Shown here one piece after another: positions 44,236-53,266 of a stretch of DNA of 64,000 nucleotides (its first letter is position 1; each line of letters starts with the position of its first letter). The notes under the pieces were generated by a model. The model did not search any database. It was given only the letters and a program-made list of their open reading frames with translations, and was not told the origin of the DNA. A program made the translations under genes and the position numbers. Origin of the DNA: Faucicola sp902506225 (lineage in GTDB: Bacteria; Pseudomonadota; Gammaproteobacteria; Pseudomonadales; Moraxellaceae); assembly GCA_902506225.1 (NCBI GenBank), contig LR733345.1, positions 1,364,001 through 1,428,000 on the forward strand, given 5' to 3'.

Positions 44236-44421
44236 CGCGCTTGGTTTGGTCGGGATGCCTTAGACTTTACCTATTTTTGGCAATTTTTGGCGGGCTCATG
44301 GCTTGGTACCCGACTGCGCCATAAAATCCGTTTAAACTGGCTAGAAAAAATCCTGCCGTATCTACTCACCCTCATAGCACTCAAATTGATTATCGATATC
44401 GCCCGTCGCTATTTTTTTTGA
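44236..44421 (+). pseudogene. Remnant of a TauE/SafE (TSUP) family permease C-terminus
   Basis: The frame reads FWQFLAGSWLGTRLRHKIRL and then 'LEKILPYLLTLIALKLIIDIARRYFF' to a stop at 44421. This matches the last helix pair of TSUP permeases (the GxxLG...R...L...LL...G/A.KLI pattern). The rest of the roughly 250-residue protein is absent; upstream lies the purA terminator, inside which the only possible start (GTG at 44215) falls. Most likely a deletion remnant rather than a small gene. Confidence in the family is moderate. Confidence 0.55.
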
Positions 44422-44423
44422 AC

Positions 44424-45050
44424 CTAATGCCAAAAAATCTCAGTAACAAGCGCGATGGCAATGATAATAAATATCAAGCCACATAATCGATTAAGCCACA
44501 TCAAGCGATTGCCCAATTGCAGCCAATCCGACAGTTTTTTGCCGCTCATTGTATAAACTAGCTGCCACGTTATCTCAATCATAAAGAAACCCACCGTGAG
44601 CATGAGGTATTGCGGCAGTAAAGGCGCGGAAAAATTGATAAATTTGGGGAAAAATGCGGCAAAAAACAAAATCGCCTTGGGGTTGGACAACGACACCCAA
44701 ACCCCTGTTTTAAACAGTTGCGCGGGGGTCGGTATGACCTGTAACTGGTCACTGTGCAATTCGCTGTCAGCTTCGCGCCAAGATTTTATCCCAAGATAGG
44801 CCAAATACAGCGCGCCAACGACTTTGATAATGGTCAGCAAAAAAGGTGCGTTGGTACTGATAAGCCCTAGTCCTAACAGTGAGGTTGTCAATAATATAAA
44901 TAAACCCATGCTCAGCCCTGCTAACGTCCACAGGGTTTTTTTAATGCCATAATTGACACCAAATTGGAACGCTAACAGCATATTAGAGCCAGGCGCTGCC
45001 GAGATAAGGCAAGTACTGATTAAAAAAAATAAGAAATTTTGCAGGGTCAT
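44424..45050 (-). CDS. LysE/RhtB-family amino-acid exporter
   Basis: The 208-residue protein has six hydrophobic segments and the LysE signature near its start, 'LISAAPGSNMLLAFQFGVNYGIKKTLW' (P-G-P/S-N motif), then 'GALYLAYLGIKSW' and 'NPKAILFFAAFFPKFI'. Such inner-membrane proteins export amino acids or derivatives; the substrate cannot be told. The start at 45050 is the family N-terminus. It lies 41 bases after fetB on the same strand, possibly in that operon. Confidence 0.88.
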   Translation of the reverse strand: MTLQNFLFFLISTCLISAAPGSNMLLAFQFGVNYGIKKTLWTLAGLSMGLFILLTTSLLGLGLISTNAPFLLTIIKVVGALYLAYLGIKSWREADSELHSDQLQVIPTPAQLFKTGVWVSLSNPKAILFFAAFFPKFINFSAPLLPQYLMLTVGFFMIEITWQLVYTMSGKKLSDWLQLGNRLMWLNRLCGLIFIIIAIALVTEIFWH

Positions 45051-45091
45051 TAGAATTTTTAGTAAATAAATGAAAGATAGCGATGCAACGG

Positions 45092-45910
45092 TTAATGAGA
45101 AGTCTTGGCAGACGGTGGAATGACAAACTGCCACTGCGGGTTAAAAAACCGTCGAAAAATCAGCAAAGTCGCTATTGTACACCCTAAGGTACTGCTGGTG
45201 GCAATTAAAAACAGGGTTATAATTTGATAAAGCACGGCTTGGTGCGGGTCTGCGCCTGCCAAAATTTGTCCTGTCATCATACCCGGCAAGCTCACTACCC
45301 CCACCACCATCATGCTATTAATTGTCGGTGTGATACCATTTTGAATGGCAGCGATGACGTAGGGTTTTGCGGTTTCCCAAGGCGTGGCGGACAATGCCAA
45401 ATAGGTATTAATCATATTTTGTTCGCGATGAAAACTGCTGACAAGTTGGTTCATAGAGAGTGAGACAGCGGTCAATGAATTACCTAAAATCAGCCCCAAT
45501 AATGGTATCATCACTTGCGGACGAAACCATGTAGCAGCGTTGTCTGACAGCACCCACCAACCACCAAATATAGCCACCAGCCAACTACTGACAAACACCG
45601 CCAATGCCGTATCCCAAAATAAACCTTGATAGGGTTTATTAACCCGATTTTTGGCAGCGATAGTGGCGATAATCGACATAAAAGTCAAAATTGCTAACAC
45701 TTCATGCCATTGCTCTCTGGCGAAAATCCACGCAAGTACCAGTCCAATGAGACTTAGTTGAACCACCGTGCGAAAACTTGCAATGAGCAGGGATTTGACG
45801 ATACCCAATTTTAACCAAACACTGATTGCCATTACCAGTAATAATGCCAGGCTTGCCAGCGCTACTTGTAGGTAGGAGATAGGCGGCATGGTGCTAGCTA
45901 AAATCATCAT
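45092..45910 (-). CDS. fetB: FetB-type ABC transporter permease (putative iron exporter)
   Basis: The 272-residue permease has about seven hydrophobic segments and the FetB/YbbM signatures 'IPLLGLILGNSLTAVSLSMNQL' and 'NSMMVVGVVSLPGMMTGQILAGADP'. E. coli FetAB confers iron-efflux-linked resistance to oxidative stress. The ATG at 45910 overlaps the fetA stop (ATGATG), so translation is coupled. Confidence 0.9.
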   Translation of the reverse strand: MMILASTMPPISYLQVALASLALLLVMAISVWLKLGIVKSLLIASFRTVVQLSLIGLVLAWIFAREQWHEVLAILTFMSIIATIAAKNRVNKPYQGLFWDTALAVFVSSWLVAIFGGWWVLSDNAATWFRPQVMIPLLGLILGNSLTAVSLSMNQLVSSFHREQNMINTYLALSATPWETAKPYVIAAIQNGITPTINSMMVVGVVSLPGMMTGQILAGADPHQAVLYQIITLFLIATSSTLGCTIATLLIFRRFFNPQWQFVIPPSAKTSH

Positions 45911-46623
45911 CGCTGATTCCCTTGTGCTACGGATGCGGGTACTTTGCTATCCACCGTTAACTTGTGATTGCTCAATTGACCATTAGCCATCGTCCAGTGG
46001 CTAGTGCCAATCGCCAATAAGCGCTGAATTTGGGTCGGCTCATGGCTGATCCACACGACGGTAGCATTGGGGGTGGATTGATACCAGTGGTTAATCAATG
46101 TTTCGACTTGGTGGGTGGTAGTGGTATCAAGGGAGGCGGTGGGTTCGTCGAGTAATAAAATGGTCGGGTGCAACTGTAGCGTGCGTAATAAATTGACAAG
46201 CTGTTTTTCGCCACCCGATAAGCTGCGGCTATCTTGCTGTAAAAACTGGGGTGATTTGCCAAGGTTAACTAGGTGCTCCTCGTGCCAAGATACATCGAGT
46301 TTTTTGTCTTTATAAAGTGCAAAGCTAAAGGGCAGGGTCAAGTTATCTAAGACGCTGCCCTCAATCATCTCACTTAGTTGCGCAATATAGGCAACCTGCG
46401 AGCGCCAAATAGCTGGTGTCAAATCGGTCAAATTTTTGCCGTTTAATGTAATGTGACCTGCTGACATAGGTAATAGGCTTGATAATAGCTTTAACAGTAA
46501 CGATTTGCCGCTACCCGACTGTCCTGTGATGACAATAAAGTCATGGTCATGGATTTCACCTGAAACATGATTAACGAGTGTTCGATTGTCGATTTGGTAA
46601 GACAGTTGGCTAAATTGTAGCAT
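45907..46623 (-). CDS. fetA: FetA-type ABC transporter ATP-binding protein
   Basis: The 238-residue ATPase has Walker A GQSGSGKS, signature LSGGEKQ, Walker B ILLLDEP followed by TASLD, and a switch His in 'VVWISHEP'. Its size and its coupling to fetB identify it as the partner ATPase. The complex is predicted in the inner membrane. Confidence 0.9.
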   Translation of the reverse strand: MLQFSQLSYQIDNRTLVNHVSGEIHDHDFIVITGQSGSGKSLLLKLLSSLLPMSAGHITLNGKNLTDLTPAIWRSQVAYIAQLSEMIEGSVLDNLTLPFSFALYKDKKLDVSWHEEHLVNLGKSPQFLQQDSRSLSGGEKQLVNLLRTLQLHPTILLLDEPTASLDTTTTHQVETLINHWYQSTPNATVVWISHEPTQIQRLLAIGTSHWTMANGQLSNHKLTVDSKVPASVAQGNQR

Positions 46624-46679
46624 GGCTTTTTAAGGTATATGGTTTCTAACGTACAGAGTTTTAAAGTATGGTGATAGAG

Positions 46680-47288
46680 TTATAACAGGGTGGTTTTATC
46701 CCAAAGCACTTCTTGACCGGCATCCAACCGAGCAACGACACGCGCCAATACAAACAGCCAATCGGATAGACGATTGATAAACTGTAGACTGAGTGGTGAG
46801 ACATTATCATCCCGCGAATTTAATGCCACGATTAGGCGCTCAGCGTCTCGGCAATAGCAGCGAGCGATATGCACTTGGCTGGTCACAATGGTGCCTGCAG
46901 GCAAAATAAAATCTTTGAGGGGTGGTAAATGGGTGTTCCACTCATCAATTTGATTTTCCAGCTCTGTCACATAGTCTGCCAAAATCCCGCAGTATTCGGG
47001 CATGGCAAGCTCACCCCCTAGATTAAAAAGCTGATGCTGCAAGCGGCTTAGTTTGGCATCAAATTGGGTGTGGTTAGGTTGGGCATGGTTAGGTTGGGCT
47101 TGGCGATTTTGAGTATGGTTATCTTGACTAAGATAGCCCCGTAATAAACCGATTTGGGAGTTTAATAAATCAATTTTGCCCATGGCGTCAAAGCGTAAGT
47201 CTGCCTTGGAAATGCGTGAACCATCCGCCATGCCAGTGGTGCCGTCATCGCCCGTTCGGGTGTAAATCTTTGATAATCGATTGCCCAT
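46680..47288 (-). CDS. PduO-type cob(I)alamin adenosyltransferase
   Basis: The 202-residue enzyme adenosylates corrinoids with ATP. 'KIYTRTGDDGTTGMADGSRI' is the ATP-binding N-terminal motif; 'ARCYCRDAERLIV' and 'LQFINRLSDWLFVLARV' contain the conserved Arg-x-x-E-R and N-R-L-S-D motifs. A 15-bp duplication (47071-47100) adds a QPNHA-QPNHT insert about residue 65-75, in a loop. The start at 47288 has AAGG upstream. No other cobalamin gene or riboswitch is visible here; it could support QueG, which needs cobalamin, or mutases elsewhere. Confidence 0.92.
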   Translation of the reverse strand: MGNRLSKIYTRTGDDGTTGMADGSRISKADLRFDAMGKIDLLNSQIGLLRGYLSQDNHTQNRQAQPNHAQPNHTQFDAKLSRLQHQLFNLGGELAMPEYCGILADYVTELENQIDEWNTHLPPLKDFILPAGTIVTSQVHIARCYCRDAERLIVALNSRDDNVSPLSLQFINRLSDWLFVLARVVARLDAGQEVLWDKTTLL

Positions 47289-47395
47289 TATAGAGACCTT
47301 AAAGTGTGAAATATGCCAAATCATAGCACTTTTAACAAAATTTCGGTATGATAACCGATTGTCTTTTTTACCCAATTTGCAAAGGTGACTATCCC

Positions 47396-48844
47396 ATGAC
47401 ACAGCTGACACAGCCCATGCCGATTACCATATATGACTCGATGAGTGGACAAAAATGCCCATTCACGCCCTTAGAAGCAGGCAAAGTTGGCATGTATGTC
47501 TGTGGGATGACGGTGTATGATTATTGCCACATTGGTCATGCACGGGTCATGGTCGGCTTTGATGTGGTCGTGCGCTGGCTGCGTCATATTGGCTATGATG
47601 TCAACTATGTGCGTAATATTACCGATATTGATGACAAAATTATTAACCGCGCTAAGGACAATGGCGAAAGTATCTATGAGTTGACAGACCGCTTTATCAA
47701 AGCCATGCATGAAGATGCTGATAATCTGGGCTGTGAGCGTCCTAACAGTGAGCCAAAAGCCACGGATTTTATCCCACAGATGCAGCATCTAATTCAAACG
47801 CTGGAAAGCAAAAATTTAGCCTATCAAGGCGCAACGGGCGACGTCTATTATGCGGTCGAAAATTTTGCTGAGTATGGCAAACTCTCAAAGCGTCGCTTAG
47901 CCGATATGCAAGCGGGTGCCAGTGAGCGCGTAAATGTTGAAACAGACAAAAAAAATCCGTTTGACTTTGTATTGTGGAAATCTGCCAAACAAACAGAGCC
48001 GCAAGAAACCAAATGGCAGTCGCCTTGGGGTGTGGGTCGCCCAGGTTGGCATATCGAATGCTCGGCAATGAGTACTTGCTGCTTGGGCGATACCTTCGAT
48101 ATCCACGGCGGCGGGCATGATTTACAGTTTCCGCACCACGAGAACGAAATTGCCCAATCTGAAGGCGCAACCGGTAAAACCTATGCCAACAACTGGATGC
48201 ATGTGGGCTTTATCAATGTTGACGGCGAGAAAATGTCAAAATCACTGGGTAATTTCTTTACCATTCGCGATGTGATGGGGCAGTTTCACCCAGAGACCAT
48301 TCGTTTCTTTATTTTATCGAGTCATTATCGCAGCCCGGTGAATTTCTCAGATAGCGCCCTTAAAGAAGCCCAAACCAGCCTCACGCGTCTATATCAAGCC
48401 TTAAAATCTGTAGAAAACCTGACCCAACCAGCGGGCGAAATTGATAAAACCCCATTTGAAACCCCTTTTAATCAAGCGATGTGCGATGATTTTAACAGTG
48501 CAGGGGCGGTGAGCGTATTATTTAGTCTGGCGCGTGAAATCAACAAAGCGGTTAATCTCGAAACCGCTGAAGGCAATGCCCAAGCGCTGGCACTGGCAAC
48601 ATTGCTAAAAGATTTGGCACAACCGCTCAATATCTTACAGCTTAATCCAACCGATTTTTTACAAGCGAAAGTGGGCGAAACGACCGGGTTAAGTGATAGC
48701 GAGATTGAAGCATTCATCGAAGCGCGCAAGCAAGCCAAAGCGGACAAAGACTTTGCCAAAGCTGACCAAATTCGTAATCATTTGAAAGCTCAAGGCGTTG
48801 AGCTAGAAGACGGTAAAAATGGCACGACTTGGCGCCGCGTGTAA
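47396..48844 (+). CDS. cysS: Cysteinyl-tRNA synthetase
   Basis: The 482-residue class I synthetase has the HIGH motif in 'CGMTVYDYCHIGHARVMV' with a zinc-ligand Cys just before, a second ligand set in 'WHIECSAMSTCCLG' and 'GGGHDLQFPHHENEIAQSEG', and KMSKS in 'GEKMSKSLGNF'. AAAGGTGAC lies upstream of the ATG at 47396. The gene yqaA begins at the very next base after the stop. Confidence 0.97.
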   Translation: MTQLTQPMPITIYDSMSGQKCPFTPLEAGKVGMYVCGMTVYDYCHIGHARVMVGFDVVVRWLRHIGYDVNYVRNITDIDDKIINRAKDNGESIYELTDRFIKAMHEDADNLGCERPNSEPKATDFIPQMQHLIQTLESKNLAYQGATGDVYYAVENFAEYGKLSKRRLADMQAGASERVNVETDKKNPFDFVLWKSAKQTEPQETKWQSPWGVGRPGWHIECSAMSTCCLGDTFDIHGGGHDLQFPHHENEIAQSEGATGKTYANNWMHVGFINVDGEKMSKSLGNFFTIRDVMGQFHPETIRFFILSSHYRSPVNFSDSALKEAQTSLTRLYQALKSVENLTQPAGEIDKTPFETPFNQAMCDDFNSAGAVSVLFSLAREINKAVNLETAEGNAQALALATLLKDLAQPLNILQLNPTDFLQAKVGETTGLSDSEIEAFIEARKQAKADKDFAKADQIRNHLKAQGVELEDGKNGTTWRRV

Positions 48845-49270
48845 TTGGCTTATTGGTTCCTATGGTTAGCCGCCTTTGGCTCGGCAACCCTATTGCCCAT
48901 GCAATCTGAGGCGGTGCTTGTCACCTTATTGGCCAAGGGACACTATAAGGCTTGGCTGCTATTGGTGGTGGCAAGCGTTGGTAATGTATTGGGTTCGTGT
49001 GTCAATTTTTGGCTTGGGCGTCAGATCGACCGCTTTTATGACAAGCCTTGGTTTCCGGTATCGGCTGTCAAGCTTGCCAAAGCCAAGCGTGTCTATCAAA
49101 AATATGGGTTTTGGTCATTGCTTGCTAGCTGGGCACCCATGATCGGTGATCCGATTACGTTGTTTGCCGGTGTGTTCGGTGAACGGTTTTGGCGCTTTTT
49201 GCTGTTGGTGACGATTGCCAAGACCGCCCGCTATGTAAGCTTATATGCGCTTTATCTCGGTGTAATTTAG
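48845..49270 (+). CDS. YqaA/DedA-family inner-membrane protein
   Basis: The 141-residue protein has 'AAFGSATLLPMQSEAVLVTLLAKG', 'SVGNVLGSCVNFWLGRQID' and 'GFWSLLASWAPMIGDPITLFAGVFG', all typical of the YqaA branch of DedA proteins. The frame has a stop (48842-48844, the cysS stop itself) directly before, so the start can only be TTG at 48845 or an internal ATG that would remove the first conserved helix. The TTG abuts cysS, implying coupled translation. Function: probably lipid flippase-like; uncertain. Confidence 0.85.
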   Translation: MAYWFLWLAAFGSATLLPMQSEAVLVTLLAKGHYKAWLLLVVASVGNVLGSCVNFWLGRQIDRFYDKPWFPVSAVKLAKAKRVYQKYGFWSLLASWAPMIGDPITLFAGVFGERFWRFLLLVTIAKTARYVSLYALYLGVI

Positions 49271-49371
49271 AAAAATGATTGCAATAGACATGTTTTTTAT
49301 CTAAAATAGGCGGTTAATTTAAAACTTAAATAAAAGATGGTGTCAATTGCGATTTAAGCTGACAACAGACT

Positions 49372-49418
49372 AAACCACAAGGCTGGGCAGGGAACTGTTC
49401 AGCCTTTTGCGGTTTTTT
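49372..49418 (+). terminator. Terminator between yqaA and guaB
   Basis: AAGGCTG (49379-49385) pairs with CAGCCTT (49400-49406), extended by AAACC/GGTTT (49372-49376 with 49411-49415), followed by a T run. It ends the cysS-yqaA unit about 70 bases before guaB. Confidence 0.8.
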
Positions 49419-49489
49419 GGCTGTCAAATTTTTCACCACGACAAAATTCTAAATACTATTTAACTACTCTTAACTGCTCCGAGGTCTTT

Positions 49490-50956
49490 ATGTTACGAAT
49501 CGTTGATGAAGCACTTACCTTTGATGATGTGCTACTACTACCTGCTTATTCTGAAGTCTTGCCTAAGATGGTAGATTTAAAAACCCGTTTGACGCGCGGT
49601 ATTGAGCTAAATTTACCCATTGTTTCTGCTGCGATGGATACCGTGACTGAATCGCAAATGGCGATTACCATTGCCCAGCTTGGCGGTATGGGTATTTTGC
49701 ACAAAAACATGGACATTGATTTACAAGCCATGCAAGTACGCCGGGTGAAAAAATTTGAAGCCGGTACGGTTGTTGACCCTATCAGCGTATCACCCGATAC
49801 CAGTGTTGGCGAATTGCTTCGTATCACCAAAGAAAACAAAATCAGCGGTGTGCCTGTGGTAGAAGGTAACCAAGTCGTGGGTATCGTCACCCACCGTGAT
49901 ATCCGTTTTGAAAATAACCTAAGCCAGCCTGTTCGCAATATCATGACCCCAAAAGAAAAATTGGTGACAGTTAAAGAAGGCGAGCCCACAGAGAATATCA
50001 AACGTTTGCTACACGAACACCGCATCGAAAAAGTGATTGTTGTGGACGACAATTTTCAATTAAAAGGCTTGATTACTGTCAATGACTTCACCAAAGCTGA
50101 AAACAACCCAAATGCTTGCCGCGATAGCAAAGGTCGCTTACGTGTTGGCGCTGCAGTGGGTACGGGCGCAGATACCGAAGCCCGTGTTGAAGCGCTCATC
50201 GCTGCCGATGTGGACGTGATTGTCGTAGATACCGCACATGGTCATTCAAAAGGCGTCATTGATCGCGTGGCTTGGGTGAAAAAGAACTATCCAAACATCC
50301 AAGTGATTGGCGGTAATATCGCCACTGCTGATGCGGCACTAGCGTTGCGTGATGCGGGTGCTGATGCGGTCAAAGTGGGTATCGGTCCGGGCTCTATTTG
50401 TACCACACGTATTATCGCAGGTATTGGCGTGCCGCAAATTTCAGCGATTAGTAACGTGGCTGATGCGTTAAAAAATGATATTCCACTGATTGCCGATGGT
50501 GGTATCCGTTTTTCAGGCGATATGGCAAAAGCGTTAGCAGCGGGTGCCTCTAGTATCATGGTGGGTTCGCTACTTGCCGGTACCGAAGAAGCGCCAGGGG
50601 AGGTTGAGCTATTCCAAGGTCGCTACTACAAAGCCTACCGTGGTATGGGTTCGCTAGGGGCGATGTCAGGACAAAATGGCTCATCCGATCGTTATTTCCA
50701 AGACGCCAAAGAAGGGGTAGAAAAATTGGTACCCGAAGGTATCGAAGGTCGCGTCCCTTACAAAGGTCCAATGAACGGTATTATCAACCAATTAGCCGGT
50801 GGCTTACGTTCGTCAATGGGTTATACAGGCTGTGCCAATATTGAAGAAATGCGTAGCAAACCACAGTTTGTGCGTGTGACTTCGGCAGGTATGAAAGAAT
50901 CTCACGTACATGACGTACAAATCACCAAAGAAGCCCCTAATTACCGTGTAAACTAA
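49490..50956 (+). CDS. guaB: Inosine-5'-monophosphate dehydrogenase
   Basis: The 488-residue enzyme oxidises IMP to XMP, the committed step to GMP. 'EALTFDDVLLLPAYSEV' starts the barrel; two CBS domains lie at about residues 95-205; 'VGIGPGSICTTRIIAGIGVPQ' carries the catalytic Cys; 'IADGGIRFSGDMAKALAAGASSIMVGS' binds phosphate; 'YRGMGSLGAM' is the flap region. GAGG precedes the ATG. Terminators lie on both sides, so it is probably alone. Confidence 0.97.
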   Translation: MLRIVDEALTFDDVLLLPAYSEVLPKMVDLKTRLTRGIELNLPIVSAAMDTVTESQMAITIAQLGGMGILHKNMDIDLQAMQVRRVKKFEAGTVVDPISVSPDTSVGELLRITKENKISGVPVVEGNQVVGIVTHRDIRFENNLSQPVRNIMTPKEKLVTVKEGEPTENIKRLLHEHRIEKVIVVDDNFQLKGLITVNDFTKAENNPNACRDSKGRLRVGAAVGTGADTEARVEALIAADVDVIVVDTAHGHSKGVIDRVAWVKKNYPNIQVIGGNIATADAALALRDAGADAVKVGIGPGSICTTRIIAGIGVPQISAISNVADALKNDIPLIADGGIRFSGDMAKALAAGASSIMVGSLLAGTEEAPGEVELFQGRYYKAYRGMGSLGAMSGQNGSSDRYFQDAKEGVEKLVPEGIEGRVPYKGPMNGIINQLAGGLRSSMGYTGCANIEEMRSKPQFVRVTSAGMKESHVHDVQITKEAPNYRVN

Positions 50957-50976
50957 GTGATACGTTGATTGCACTA

Positions 50977-51003
50977 AAACTGGGTTAACTACCCAGTTTT
51001 TTT
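50977..51003 (+). terminator. Rho-independent terminator after guaB
   Basis: AAACTGGGT (50977-50985) pairs with ACCCAGTTT (50991-50999) around TAACT, with a T run. A 12-bp tandem repeat GCCCAATTTATC (51008-51019, 51020-51031) follows. Confidence 0.92.
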
Positions 51004-51169
51004 TATAGCCCAATTTATCGCCCAATTTATCGCCCAAAGTTTTTATAGCCTAGATTGACCCCTTGCCAAGTGACCCATAAAAACAAACAGATGTCGCAAC
51101 ATGCGTGAAATTTTGCTATGCTAAAATTTTATATTGTGATAACAACAACGGGCGACAAAGGAGAGTTAA

Positions 51170-52525
51170 ATGAGTTATTTTGGTACTGATGGTATTCGTG
51201 GTAAGTTTGGGGAATTTCCGATACATCCGCAGTTTTTAATCAAATTAGGCTATGCCACGGGTAAAGTGCTGCTAGCCAACCAAGCAGCCCTGAATGAAAA
51301 TCATCGTCCCAATGTCGTCATTGGTAAAGATACACGGCTTTCTGGCTATGTTATTGAAGCCTGTCTGCAAGCAGGATTTAACGCCGCAGGGGTAGATGTG
51401 CATATGCTAGGCACTATTCCAACCCCTGCCATCGCGCATTTGACCCGAAGTTTTCACGCTGATGCGGGCGTGGTGATATCCGCATCCCACAATCCATTTT
51501 ATGACAACGGTATCAAATTTTTCTCCAATGAAGGCAAAAAACTGTCAGATGAAATTCAGCAAGCCATCAATGAAAAAATTGATGAAATCAAAGATATCAA
51601 TGTTGTTATTGATACCCCAGAAGCGCTAGGCAAAAGTTATCGTGTGGAGGATGCCAAGGGTCGCTATATCGAGTTTTGTAAGGGCACTTTCCCCTATAAT
51701 CTCAATTTAAATGCGCTAAAAATCGTCGTTGACTGTGCCAATGGGGCAGGATACAGCGTCGCACCCCGTGTATTACGTGAGTTAGGTGCGACCGTAATTG
51801 CCATTGGTGATAAACCCGATGGCATTAATATCAATGACAATGTCGGCTCTACCCATCCGGCAAACTTGCAACAAGCGGTGCTTGACCATGATGCCCAAGT
51901 GGGTATTGCTTTAGATGGCGATGGCGACCGTATCATCATGGTCAATGAAAAAGGCGAGTTAGTTGATGGTGACGGCATTTTATATATTTTAGCCACCCAA
52001 GCAGAGCAACAAGTCGATGGCGTGGTAGGCACATTGATGACCAACATGGGTCTGCAATTGGCGTTTGACAAAGCCGGTATTGCCTTTGAGCGCGCCAAAG
52101 TTGGCGACCGCTATGTCATGCAAGGACTTGAGAAAAATGGCTGGGTACTGGGCGGTGAGTCATCGGGTCATATTTTAACGCTAGATAAAGCCAGTACGGG
52201 CGATGCGATTGTGGCAGGTTTGCAAGTGCTTGCGGTGATGGCACAGAGCAAACAATCATTATCAGAGCTGATGAAGGGTTATACGCAGCTACCACAAAAA
52301 TTGGTCAATGTCAGATTGGCGCAAAAACAAGATCCCTATACCTTTCCAGAATTGGCAAATGCGTTTAAAGCTGCCGAAGAAAAATTGACAGGACGGGGTC
52401 GTTTACTGATTCGTCAATCAGGTACAGAGCCATTGATTCGGGTGATGGTCGAAAGCGATGATGAGATTGAGTGCGATATGTTAGCCAATGAACTTGCTGA
52501 AAAAGTACGCCAAGTGATGGCGTAA
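51170..52525 (+). CDS. glmM: Phosphoglucosamine mutase
   Basis: The 451-residue enzyme converts glucosamine 6-phosphate to the 1-phosphate for UDP-GlcNAc, feeding LpxA and peptidoglycan. It starts 'YFGTDGIRGKFG'; 'GVVISASHNPFYDNGIKFF' holds the phosphorylated Ser; 'ALDGDGDRI' binds metal; 'GGESSGHIL' and 'RQSGTEPLIRVMVE' bind sugar and phosphate. AAAGGAGAG lies upstream. Confidence 0.97.
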   Translation: MSYFGTDGIRGKFGEFPIHPQFLIKLGYATGKVLLANQAALNENHRPNVVIGKDTRLSGYVIEACLQAGFNAAGVDVHMLGTIPTPAIAHLTRSFHADAGVVISASHNPFYDNGIKFFSNEGKKLSDEIQQAINEKIDEIKDINVVIDTPEALGKSYRVEDAKGRYIEFCKGTFPYNLNLNALKIVVDCANGAGYSVAPRVLRELGATVIAIGDKPDGININDNVGSTHPANLQQAVLDHDAQVGIALDGDGDRIIMVNEKGELVDGDGILYILATQAEQQVDGVVGTLMTNMGLQLAFDKAGIAFERAKVGDRYVMQGLEKNGWVLGGESSGHILTLDKASTGDAIVAGLQVLAVMAQSKQSLSELMKGYTQLPQKLVNVRLAQKQDPYTFPELANAFKAAEEKLTGRGRLLIRQSGTEPLIRVMVESDDEIECDMLANELAEKVRQVMA

Positions 52526-52550
52526 AGTTGACATTTCATAAGGATAAAAC

Positions 52551-53210
52551 ATGAGTATTGATTTTACCAGTCGACGATTATCGTATGAGCAAGGCGAGCT
52601 TATCGAATCACACTTGCCGGAGCAGCCGTTTGGCTTACTACAAACTTGGGTGCAGCAAGCGGTTGATAGCAAGCAGGGGGAAGCGTATGCGTTTTCACTG
52701 GCGACTTGTGGCCGTGATAGGCAGCCAAGTGTGCGCACCTTATTGATGCGTGAAATTATCCAATTGGATAACACGGGCATTGGCCTCGTGTTTTATACCA
52801 ATTACGACAGTGCCAAAGGCTGTGATTTGGCGACCAACCCCAATGCTGAAGCATTATTTTTTTGGCCAAGTCTAGAAAGACAAATCCGTCTTACCGGCGC
52901 TGTGCAAAAGGTTAGTCGTGAACAATCCGCTCAGTATTTTCATAGCCGTCCCCGTGACAGCCAATTAGCCGCTTGGGTCAGCGAGCCACAAAGCAGCGTG
53001 GTTGCCAGCCGCGAGGTAATGGAAGACAAGTTTGCCCAATTAACTGCGCAGTATGGAGACAACCCAATCCCTTTACCAGAATTTTGGGGTGGCTATCTGC
53101 TGACGGTAGAAAAAATCGAATTTTGGCAGGGTAGAGCCAATCGTATGCACGACCGCATTGTCTATTCGCTAGATGGCGACCAATGGGTGATGGAACGACT
53201 ACTACCTTAA
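52551..53210 (+). CDS. pdxH: Pyridoxamine 5'-phosphate oxidase
   Basis: The 219-residue FMN enzyme makes pyridoxal 5'-phosphate. 'SLATCGRDRQPSVRTLLMR' and 'GLVFYTNYDSAKGCDLATNPNAEALFFWPSLERQIRLTGAV' form the FMN and substrate sites; the C-terminus 'FWQGRANRMHDRIVY' is the PdxH signature (RxNRxHDR). AAGGATAA precedes the ATG, 25 bases after glmM. Confidence 0.96.
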   Translation: MSIDFTSRRLSYEQGELIESHLPEQPFGLLQTWVQQAVDSKQGEAYAFSLATCGRDRQPSVRTLLMREIIQLDNTGIGLVFYTNYDSAKGCDLATNPNAEALFFWPSLERQIRLTGAVQKVSREQSAQYFHSRPRDSQLAAWVSEPQSSVVASREVMEDKFAQLTAQYGDNPIPLPEFWGGYLLTVEKIEFWQGRANRMHDRIVYSLDGDQWVMERLLP

Positions 53211-53224
53211 ACTGCAAGCCATAA

Positions 53225-53254
53225 AAAAACACGGTATTTTAAACCGTGTTTTTT
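53225..53254. terminator. Bidirectional terminator between pdxH and the BI-1 gene
   Basis: AAAAACACGGT (53225-53235) pairs with ACCGTGTTTTT (53243-53253) around ATTTTAA. Confidence 0.92.
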
Positions 53255-53266
53255 ATTTAATAAAAA

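Noticed and set aside
46680..47396. A cobalamin riboswitch ahead of the adenosyltransferase gene
   Set aside because: The divergent gap to cysS is only about 107 bases and no B12-box or large structured leader is visible.
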